Below are positions 1 through 5,433 of a stretch of 7,654 bases of DNA, in pieces; position 1 is the stretch's first letter, and every line of letters begins with the position of its first letter. Below the pieces are notes generated by a model. That model searched no databases. It had not been told where the DNA came from and saw nothing but the letters and a program-made list of their open reading frames with translations. This DNA comes from an uncultured Verrucomicrobiales bacterium (GTDB taxonomy: Bacteria > Verrucomicrobiota > Verrucomicrobiia > Verrucomicrobiales > Akkermansiaceae). The translations under genes and the position numbers were made by a program. The stretch is taken from contig CALFTQ010000104.1 in the NCBI GenBank assembly GCA_937916135.1, positions 1-7,654 of the forward strand. Reading direction: 5' to 3'.

Positions 1-489
1 AGGCCGTTTACCTGCTGGATAAGGCGTGGCTGGAGAAGTGCGGGGATGCGGAGGGACTTTACCACCTGGAGCGCACCTGGCTGGAAGAACATGGTACAAA
101 AGAAGAGATTTACAAGATGGAACGGCAACATGCATGATCTGGATTGTAATTGGCTTCGCATGAATAAAAATTGGGATGCCTTGTACCAGAAGGAAAAATC
201 CTGGACGCTTCAACATGGAGCCAGGTCATCGGAACTTTTTGAATTAAAATGCCGTTGGTTGCAGAATACGGGTAGGTCGGATGAGTTGTATAATCTGAAG
301 AAAGCGGAGCTGCTTCGTCTTTCTTGTATGGAGGGTATATGTGCATTAGAAAGAGAATTTGAAAAGAAGAGCCGTGTGTATTTGCGACTGGGCCCCTGGA
401 TATTCCTGAGAAGTCGCAGACAAAATGGCTGTTGGCAGCTTGCCCTGCGTGCCGGCTGCCGTGAGTGGATTATGTCCAAGGTGCGTTAA
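1..489 (+). pseudogene. 3' end of a 17-residue helical-repeat protein gene, split by a frameshift
   Basis: I do not recognise the family. The frame entering the window (codons starting at base 3) encodes two full repeats and the start of a third, then hits TGA at 135-137. The same repeat continues in the frame whose codons start at 130, ending at TAA 487-489. Consensus is roughly LYxLExxWLxxxGxxxE, for example LYHLERTWLEEHGTKEE at 57-107 and LFELKCRWLQNTGRSDE at 235-285. The third repeat covers 22 bases instead of 51, which fits a 29-base deletion or a 22-base insertion; either shifts the frame. The tail after about 381 (residues RLGPWIFLRSRRQNG onwards) is non-repetitive and basic. In the entering frame, 378-464 is also open, so the true C-terminus is uncertain. 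An ATG at 130 overlaps the TGA and sits exactly on a repeat boundary, so coupled translation of a separate 119-residue piece is possible. The 5' end lies outside the window. Role unknown; a protein-binding solenoid is a guess. Confidence 0.6.
6..381 (+). repeat. Degenerate 51-base (17-residue) tandem coding repeats
   Basis: Units by position: 6-56, 57-107, 108-129 (truncated), 130-180, 181-234 (18 residues), 235-285, 286-336, and a fading unit from 337 to about 381. Conserved positions are an aliphatic-aromatic pair at 1-2, Leu at 4, acidic or Lys at 5, Trp-Leu at 8-9, Gly at 13 and an acidic residue at 17. The units are diverged at DNA level, so this is an old protein repeat and not a fresh DNA expansion. 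Seventeen residues is half the 34-residue TPR length, so each unit could be one helix and turn of an alpha-solenoid; this is inference. Confidence 0.7.
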
Positions 490-526
490 GCTGGAATTTG
501 AATTTGAGTCGACAGCGGCTTGCCAG

Positions 527-559
527 GTCCCCATTTTTCGCGTAGAGAGGGGGCTTTTT
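527..559 (+). terminator. Possible intrinsic terminator after the repeat gene
   Basis: Bases 527-532 (GTCCCC) can pair with 549-554 (GGGGGC) in six pairs including one G-T, with a 16-base loop, followed directly by five T at 555-559. The long loop makes it weak. It lies 38 bases after the repeat-gene stop and before the promoter of the next gene, which is a sensible position. The rest of 490-683 is AT-rich and I see no gene in it. Confidence 0.35.
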
Positions 560-641
560 CCAAAATGTTGCTGATATTTCTATTGCTTACAAAATTTTCG
601 GGGCCAGTGCGGGGCTTAATGGGCAAAGCAATAAAAATTAG

Positions 642-671
642 CTGGCAAACACCTTTAAAATATTGTAGAAT
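642..671 (+). promoter_or_regulatory. Putative sigma-70-type promoter of the RgpF-like gene
   Basis: A -35-like CTGGCA (642-647) and a -10-like TAGAAT (666-671) are 18 bases apart. The start codon is 12 bases after the -10 box, so the predicted leader is only a few bases long. No Shine-Dalgarno sequence precedes the ATG. The -35 overlaps one arm of a GCCAG/CTGGC inverted pair (603-607 and 642-646), which might be a binding site but is short. Confidence 0.45.
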
Positions 672-683
672 CACGCAACCGGC

Positions 684-1574
684 ATGAAACCACTATTGAT
701 TCACATCCATGTATACTATCAGCGTTTGTGGCCGGAGCTGCGGGACAGAGTGTTGTACCTATCAGGGTTGGGGCTGCGGTTTCACCTGGTGGTTACATTA
801 GTAGAAGAATGTCCGCAGATTGAGGCAGAGGTGCACCGCCTGCTCCCGGAGGCAGAGGTGCGAATGGTGCCGAACCGTGGGTATGACATTGCTCCGTTTA
901 TGGGGGTGCTGCAGTCTGTGAATCTGGAGGATTTCAGCTATGCGATTAAGCTGCATACCAAGCGGGATGTGGAGCAGGCTGTGGTGTGTCTCTGCGCGGC
1001 GTCCCCGTTCAATATGCGGGGAAGCCGCTGGCGCGATGCGTTGCTGGCTTTTTCAAAACCGGGTAATTTTGAGCGATGTCTGCAGGCGTTTGCACAAAAT
1101 CCTCGCTGCGGCATGGTGGCGCACCACTTGGTGATTTGCTCGCGGGTGACCAAGAAGGATAAGGAGCAGTACCACACCTGGCTTCATGCGGTGGAGCTGG
1201 TGCGGCAGCTGGGGCTGCCGGAGCCGCCGAATCAGCATTTTGTGATGGGGAGCATGTTCATGTGCCGCGCAGAGTTGCTGAAGCCGCTGATGGGGTTGAA
1301 TCTGAAGCCGGAGGATTTTCCGCCGCCGGATCCGGAGCACCTGGAGGAGACGCTGGCGCATGTGCTGGAGCGCTGCCTGGGTGCCGTGGTCACAGCGCAA
1401 GGCTATGAGATATGCGACTGTTTCTCACCACGGGGCGATTATGTGCGGGAATTTTTCTGGGTGGCTGCACAGCGGGTGGTGCATTTCTTATACTCCTGCA
1501 AGGTGACCCGCAAGGGTAATACACTTGTAAAGGTGTGTAAAATTCCGGTGTTTTACAGGAAGGTGCGAAAGTGA
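684..1574 (+). CDS. RgpF-family (rhamnan synthesis protein F) glycan assembly protein
   Basis: The 296-residue product matches what I know of the RgpF family, found in O-antigen, rhamnan and capsule loci, where members act in assembly or glycosyl transfer of surface polysaccharide. Family-typical stretches visible in order: HVYYQRLWPEL near the N-terminus (residues 9-19), NRGYDIAPFM (64-73), IKLHTKR (88-94), and FVMGSMFMCRAELLKPL (186-202), ahead of an acidic LEETLAHVLERCLG segment (220-233). No signal peptide is evident. The C-terminus is rich in Lys and Arg (from about 273). Many RgpF domains sit in larger multidomain glycosyltransferases; this one stands alone. The next gene, a glycosyltransferase, starts 7 bases downstream, so the two are probably cotranscribed. 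The start follows from the -10 box at 666-671 and the lack of a better in-frame ATG. Family assignment is fairly sure; exact substrate and reaction are unknown. Confidence 0.8.
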   Translation: MKPLLIHIHVYYQRLWPELRDRVLYLSGLGLRFHLVVTLVEECPQIEAEVHRLLPEAEVRMVPNRGYDIAPFMGVLQSVNLEDFSYAIKLHTKRDVEQAVVCLCAASPFNMRGSRWRDALLAFSKPGNFERCLQAFAQNPRCGMVAHHLVICSRVTKKDKEQYHTWLHAVELVRQLGLPEPPNQHFVMGSMFMCRAELLKPLMGLNLKPEDFPPPDPEHLEETLAHVLERCLGAVVTAQGYEICDCFSPRGDYVREFFWVAAQRVVHFLYSCKVTRKGNTLVKVCKIPVFYRKVRK

Positions 1575-1578
1575 GGGG
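1573..1578 (+). promoter_or_regulatory. Shine-Dalgarno site GAGGGG overlapping the upstream stop codon
   Basis: GAGGGG begins inside the TGA stop (1572-1574) of the RgpF-like gene and lies 3 bases before GTG 1582. It supports GTG as the start and coupling to the upstream gene. It is the only clear Shine-Dalgarno site I see before a gene in this window; from the alternative ATG at 1600 it would be too far away (21 bases). Confidence 0.5.
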
Positions 1579-1581
1579 CCA

Positions 1582-2610
1582 GTGGAACTCTGCTTCGGTA
1601 TGAAGTTATTCAAAAAGATAGCCAGCTGCTTTTATCGCAAGAAGAATATGCCCGATGGGCGTGTCCGTGTGCGTGTGCTTTTCTGGCGCTTCTATTTACC
1701 TGGGTTGCCCGGGCGGATGCCGCCGTGCAAACGGCTTGTGATGACGTTGTTGGTGCGGAACGAGGAGGCTGTTGTTGAAACGCACGTGCGTTACCATTGC
1801 GCTATGGGGGTGGATGGAGTCATCGTCACGGCTCATCGGTGCACGGATGGTACCGTGCCGATTCTGAGAAGATTGCAGGCGGAGGGGCTGGTGTTCCGCA
1901 TTATCGAAGTGGATGAGATGGATTTTCAACAGAGCCGCTGGGTGACTGATATGGTGCACCTGGCCCGCGATGAGTATGGGGCAGACTGGGTCATAAACGC
2001 CGATGCTGATGAGTTCTTTTATTCCCGGCGGCATGATTTGAAGCGGAGTATCAATCTGCAGCCGGGGGCAAATGTGCTGAGGGTATCATCGTTGTTTTCT
2101 TTTCCTCGCTACAGTGGAGATTATCTTCAATATAGTCTGTTTGTGGTGCGGCGCTTGAATTCGGAAGAAGCTGAGCGTCTGGGAATTGCGGGGGATGCTC
2201 GCTTTTGTGTGTTTTTAAAGGAGTATGAAGGCGAAATTTGCGCTTGTAAGAGCATGCACAGGGCCGAAGGGTGCCTGTGGGTGGAGATGGGCAACCACAG
2301 GGTGCAGATGAGCCATGCAAGAGTGGAAGATGCGGAGGATATTGTCATCTACCATTTCCACGTGAGGAACTATGCAGAGTGGATTAAGAAGATTGAGCGG
2401 TATGAGTCAAGTCTGCTGCATCTGGAGCCGGAAAGCCGCGTGGGCTGGCATATGCGGGAATGGGTCCGCAAGCTGCACACGCCTGCGCTGGAGGAGGAGT
2501 TCTGCAGTGCTTACAGTGATGAAATGCGAGAGTTCCTGCTTCGGCACTCTGTGTTGAGTTATGATGATTCACTGCTCTCCTTTATGAAGGCGAAAGGCCT
2601 TTTGCGGTGA
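1582..2610 (+). CDS. Glycosyltransferase family 2-like protein (DADEF type)
   Basis: This protein (342 residues from GTG 1582; 336 from ATG 1600) resembles the glycosyltransferase-2-like group that begins with a nucleotide-binding strand and carries a DxD-type metal motif. Visible: a basic N-terminus, LLVRNEE at 56-62 (the usual N-E pair after the first strand), GVDGVIVTAHRCTDGT at 76-91, and DWVINADADEFF at 135-146, where Asp141, Asp143 and Glu144 would bind the metal and nucleotide sugar. The remainder, with histidine- and tryptophan-bearing segments (VIYHFHVRNYAEW about 257-269), fits the acceptor half. No membrane helix is clear, so it is probably cytoplasmic or membrane-peripheral, attached through basic residues. 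It likely adds a sugar to the same surface glycan as the RgpF-like neighbour. Start is uncertain: GTG has the Shine-Dalgarno site, whereas ATG 1600 gives a typical MKLFKKI beginning. Donor and acceptor cannot be read from sequence. Confidence 0.8.
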   Translation: MELCFGMKLFKKIASCFYRKKNMPDGRVRVRVLFWRFYLPGLPGRMPPCKRLVMTLLVRNEEAVVETHVRYHCAMGVDGVIVTAHRCTDGTVPILRRLQAEGLVFRIIEVDEMDFQQSRWVTDMVHLARDEYGADWVINADADEFFYSRRHDLKRSINLQPGANVLRVSSLFSFPRYSGDYLQYSLFVVRRLNSEEAERLGIAGDARFCVFLKEYEGEICACKSMHRAEGCLWVEMGNHRVQMSHARVEDAEDIVIYHFHVRNYAEWIKKIERYESSLLHLEPESRVGWHMREWVRKLHTPALEEEFCSAYSDEMREFLLRHSVLSYDDSLLSFMKAKGLLR

Positions 2611-2618
2611 TTCTGCCA

Positions 2619-2684
2619 CCTGGCTCCTGCGTGTGTTCCCTACGCGGTAATCCGGTCTGGTTGCCTGGCTTGCGTCATATCCCT
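2619..2684 (+). repeat. Imperfect direct repeat upstream of thiC
   Basis: Copy one (2619-2641) and copy two (2664-2684) share CCTGGCT, then TGCGT, then CCCT in the same order. They differ by two extra bases and a five-base variable spacer. The copies are 45 bases apart and end 33 bases before the thiC -10 box. They could be regulator sites or a chance relic. Confidence 0.35.
2636..2661 (-). other. Partial TPP-aptamer-like 3' core on the minus strand
   Basis: Read on the minus strand, this stretch has ACC, GA, CCGG, ATTACCG and then GCGTAGGGAA, closely resembling the conserved 3' half of TPP (THI-element) riboswitches. The CTGAGA box and the matching 5' helix are not seen, and the orientation is away from thiC. 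I therefore do not call a functional riboswitch; chance similarity or a relic is likely. Confidence 0.2.
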
Positions 2685-2694
2685 GCAAAAATTC

Positions 2695-2722
2695 TTTTGT
2701 TATCCCTTCGGAGTGGTAGAAT
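2695..2722 (+). promoter_or_regulatory. Putative thiC promoter
   Basis: A TAGAAT -10-like box (2717-2722), identical to the one before the RgpF-like gene, sits 7 bases before ATG 2730. The -35 is poor: TTTTGT at 2695-2700 gives a 16-base spacer. Transcription would start at or next to the ATG, implying a leaderless mRNA. This argues against any start upstream of 2717. Confidence 0.4.
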
Positions 2723-2729
2723 AAAAGGC

Positions 2730-4547
2730 ATGAAGAGCGATGAGTTGAGATACCCGGGGTCGCGCCGCATTTATGTGCAGGGCTCGCTGTACCCGGAGGT
2801 GCAGGTGGCTATGCGCGAGGTGGAGCAGGGGGATTCTGTGTTCCCGGATGGCAGCACCGAGAAGAATGCCCCAGTGCGGCTTTATGATTGCTCCGGCCCC
2901 TGGGGAGATGCCGCTTTCACCGGCTCGGTGGAGCAGGGGCTCCCGGCGTTGCGCGCCGCTTGGATTGCGGCTCGCAAGGATGTGGTGCGTGAGGCGGATG
3001 GCACCCTGCGAGCCGCCAATCTGGCTCACCCGCCCACGCAGCGCGAGTATGCACTGCGCGGCATCATCACCCCGGAGATGGAGTATGTGGCCATCCGCGA
3101 AAACCTGGGTCGCCTGGAGGCCTGCCGGACGGTGTGCGATGCTTTTTCCCCGGAATCGCAGGGGGCGGCAGACGAGGTGGGCACCGGCATGCCGCGGCCC
3201 AGTGAGCTGGAGGCACAACCCGGTTTCGGCCCCGCCAGCCTGACCCTGCGGGCGGATCTGAATTACCAGCACCCGGCTGAATCGCGCAGCGGCAGCCGCA
3301 TGCCCGCGTTCTATACCCCGGAGTTTGTGCGGCAGGAGATTGCGGCGGGGCGCGCCCTCATACCCGCCAATATCAACCACCCGGAGGCAGAGCCCATGAT
3401 TATCGGGCGCAACTTCCTCTGCAAAATCAACGCCAATATCGGCAATTCGGCCATTTCTTCCGGTATTGAGGAAGAAGTGGAGAAACTGCGCTGGGCGATT
3501 CACTGGGGCAGCGATACCGTGATGGACCTTTCCACCGGTAAGGATATCAACAAGACGCGCGAGTGGATTCTGCGCAACAGCCCGGTACCCATCGGCACGG
3601 TGCCTATCTACCAGGCTCTGGAGAAATGCAGCGGCCGGGTGGAGCACCTCTCCTGGCCCATCTTCCGTGATACGCTTATCGAGCAGGCCCGGCAGGGCGT
3701 GGACTATGTGACCGTGCATGCCGCGCTGCTGCGGCGCTTTGTGCCGCACACCGCCCGCCGCGCCACCGGCATCGTCTCCCGCGGCGGCAGCATCATCGCC
3801 AAGTGGATGATGGTGAAGAAGGAGGAGAATTTCCTCTACACCCACTGGGATGAGGTGTGCGATATCCTGGCCACTTATGATGTGGCCATTTCCATAGGCG
3901 ATGGTCTGCGCCCCGGCTCCATCGCGGATGCCAATGACTTTGCCCAGCTGGCAGAGCTGGAGGTGCAGGGCGAGCTCACCCGCCGCGCCTGGGACAAAGG
4001 GGTGCAGGTGATGAACGAAGGCCCCGGCCATGTGCCGCTGCACCTGGTGCCGGAAAATATGCGTAAGCAGCTGGAGTGGTGCTTTGAGGCGCCCTTCTAC
4101 ACCCTGGGCCCGCTCGCCACGGATATTGCACCCGGCTACGACCACATCACCGGTGCGCTGGGTGGTGCCCAGATTGCCCAGCGTGGCTGTGCCATGCTCT
4201 GCTATGTGACCCGCAAGGAGCACCTCGGCCTGCCGGATAAGGAGGACGTGCGCGAAGGCGTGGTTACCTACAAACTGGCAGCCCACGCGGCTGACCTGGC
4301 CAAGGGCCACCCCGGCGCCCAGCTCCGCGATAACGCGCTGGCCAAGGCCCGCTTCGAGTTCCGCTGGGAGGACCAGTTCAACCTCTCGCTCGACCCGCAC
4401 CGCGCCCGCGAATATCATGATGTGACCCTGCCGCATGCCAGCGCCAAATCTGCCCATTTCTGCTCCATGTGCGGCCCGGATTTCTGCGCCATGAAACTCA
4501 CCCAGGAAATCAGGGAACAGGAAGCCGGAGCGAAAATACGCGGATAA
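2730..4547 (+). CDS. thiC: Phosphomethylpyrimidine synthase ThiC (radical SAM)
   Basis: ThiC converts aminoimidazole ribotide to 4-amino-5-hydroxymethyl-2-methylpyrimidine phosphate, using S-adenosylmethionine and a [4Fe-4S] cluster, in the pyrimidine branch of thiamine synthesis in the cytoplasm. The 605-residue product has family signatures in order: YPGSRRIYVQGS near the start, PANINHPEAEPMIIGRNFL (212-230), ANIGNSAISSGIEEE (235-249), NSPVPIGTVPIYQALEK (283-299), SIGDGLRPGSI (388-398), NEGPGHVP (429-436) and the C-terminal CSMCGPDFC (Cys578, Cys581, Cys586) that binds the cluster. The region between IRENLGR and YTPEFVR (about 129-196) is roughly 40 residues longer than I recall for E. coli ThiC. 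The frame is open back to GTG 2607, but that extension would cross the promoter and adds no family-like sequence, so ATG 2730 is chosen. No other thiamine gene lies in the window, and no sense-strand TPP riboswitch is seen upstream. Family assignment is near certain. Confidence 0.97.
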   Translation: MKSDELRYPGSRRIYVQGSLYPEVQVAMREVEQGDSVFPDGSTEKNAPVRLYDCSGPWGDAAFTGSVEQGLPALRAAWIAARKDVVREADGTLRAANLAHPPTQREYALRGIITPEMEYVAIRENLGRLEACRTVCDAFSPESQGAADEVGTGMPRPSELEAQPGFGPASLTLRADLNYQHPAESRSGSRMPAFYTPEFVRQEIAAGRALIPANINHPEAEPMIIGRNFLCKINANIGNSAISSGIEEEVEKLRWAIHWGSDTVMDLSTGKDINKTREWILRNSPVPIGTVPIYQALEKCSGRVEHLSWPIFRDTLIEQARQGVDYVTVHAALLRRFVPHTARRATGIVSRGGSIIAKWMMVKKEENFLYTHWDEVCDILATYDVAISIGDGLRPGSIADANDFAQLAELEVQGELTRRAWDKGVQVMNEGPGHVPLHLVPENMRKQLEWCFEAPFYTLGPLATDIAPGYDHITGALGGAQIAQRGCAMLCYVTRKEHLGLPDKEDVREGVVTYKLAAHAADLAKGHPGAQLRDNALAKARFEFRWEDQFNLSLDPHRAREYHDVTLPHASAKSAHFCSMCGPDFCAMKLTQEIREQEAGAKIRG

Positions 4548-4562
4548 GCCTGAATTAGGGGC

Positions 4563-4591
4563 TTGCGGAAAATCCCGCTTTGTGGTATAAG
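4563..4591 (+). promoter_or_regulatory. Putative promoter of the phosphoesterase-lptG-HAD unit
   Basis: TTGCGG (4563-4568) and TATAAG (4586-4591) are separated by exactly 17 bases, the ideal spacing. ATG 4605 is 13 bases after the -10 box, so the leader would be only about 6-8 bases. This makes the in-frame TTG at 4563 an unlikely start, because it lies inside the -35. Confidence 0.55.
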
Positions 4592-4604
4592 CTATCAGAT
4601 ACCT

Positions 4605-5399
4605 ATGGCGAAAACGGCAATCATCAGCGATATTCACTCGAACCTGCACGCGCTCTATGCCGTCATGGCAGATTACCAGTGCGAGCAGTGCAGCAGTGTC
4701 GTGTGTCTGGGCGATGTCGTGGGCTACAATGCTTACCCCCAGGAGTGTGTGAATGAAATCCGCTCGCTGGGCTGCCCGGTGGTGAAGGGTAACCATGATG
4801 ATGAGGTGGTGTATTTTGCCCAGCTGCTGAAGGAGCCCGAGATGCAGCGCAGCCTGGAGGGACGCATGAACCCCATTGCCCGTGCCGCCATGGAATGGAA
4901 TGCCCGCTGCCTGGATGATGACAGCCTCACCTGGCTGCGTCGCCTGCCGTTGCAGCGCATTGAACGCTCTAAGTTTGCGATGGTACATTCCTGCCTCGAC
5001 CAGCCGCAGGCGTGGAACTACATCCTCAATGTCAATGATGCCACCTGCAATTTCCTGCGCCAGTTTCTGCCGCTCTGCTTCCACGGGCATACCCACCAGC
5101 CGCGCGTCTTCACCTGGAACGGTCGCCACGCCACCGAACTGCCGGAATACTGGCAGCAGCTCGTGGTGGAAGGGCAGACGGTGGTGCCGCTGGAGCCGGG
5201 GCGCAAATACTTCATCAACGTCGGGTCAGTGGGCCAGCCTCGCGATGGCGACCCCCGCGCCTGTTATGCCATATATGACGATACCGCCGGAACTGTCACC
5301 TTGCGCCGCGTTGAGTATGATGTGGCCGGTGCGCAGCAGGCCGTGCTGAGTGTCGGCCTGCCGGAATATCTGGCCGAGCGGCTCGGCAACGGTCAATAA
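4605..5399 (+). CDS. Calcineurin-like metallophosphoesterase
   Basis: This 264-residue protein carries the full set of metal-binding motifs of the calcineurin-like phosphoesterase superfamily: SDIHSN (Asp9, His11), GDVVGY (Asp37), GNHDD (Asn63, His64), an isolated His at 128 in MVHSC, and HGHTHQP (His162, His164). NVGSVGQPRDGDPRA (205-219) is typical of small YfcE/ApaH-related family members. Such enzymes use two metal ions to hydrolyse phosphomonoesters or diesters; the substrate here cannot be told. It has GNHD rather than the GNRD seen in LpxH, so despite the adjacent lipopolysaccharide transport gene I do not call it LpxH. No signal peptide or membrane segment is seen, so it is probably cytoplasmic. 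It is the first gene of a likely operon, 34 bases ahead of the permease gene. The start is set by the promoter at 4563-4591 and by the first strand (TAIISDIH) beginning right after the Met. Confidence 0.88.
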   Translation: MAKTAIISDIHSNLHALYAVMADYQCEQCSSVVCLGDVVGYNAYPQECVNEIRSLGCPVVKGNHDDEVVYFAQLLKEPEMQRSLEGRMNPIARAAMEWNARCLDDDSLTWLRRLPLQRIERSKFAMVHSCLDQPQAWNYILNVNDATCNFLRQFLPLCFHGHTHQPRVFTWNGRHATELPEYWQQLVVEGQTVVPLEPGRKYFINVGSVGQPRDGDPRACYAIYDDTAGTVTLRRVEYDVAGAQQAVLSVGLPEYLAERLGNGQ

Positions 5400-5433
5400 A
5401 TCTCCACATTACCGGGAACTCACACCTCTCTCC

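Noticed and set aside
486..674. Small minus-strand open frame (62 codons) in the gap before the RgpF-like gene
   Set aside because: No motif, no start signals, AT-rich noncoding-looking DNA; it overlaps the terminator and promoter candidates.
2607..2729. N-terminal extension of ThiC from GTG 2607, overlapping the previous stop
   Set aside because: The extension crosses the repeat and -10 box, resembles no ThiC N-terminus, and ATG 2730 begins directly before family-typical sequence.
4565..4580. GCGG/CCGC hairpin after thiC as a terminator
   Set aside because: Only four base pairs and no T-run; the bases are better explained as promoter DNA.
4563..4604. Earlier TTG start for the metallophosphoesterase
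   Set aside because: The TTG lies in the predicted -35 box, and the added 14 residues precede the first conserved strand without family support.
2700..5129. Very long minus-strand open frame (809 codons) opposite thiC and the phosphoesterase gene
   Set aside because: Its product is rich in His, Ala, Gly and Arg with no recognisable motif, and it lies antisense to two clearly conserved genes. High-GC codon bias produces such shadows.
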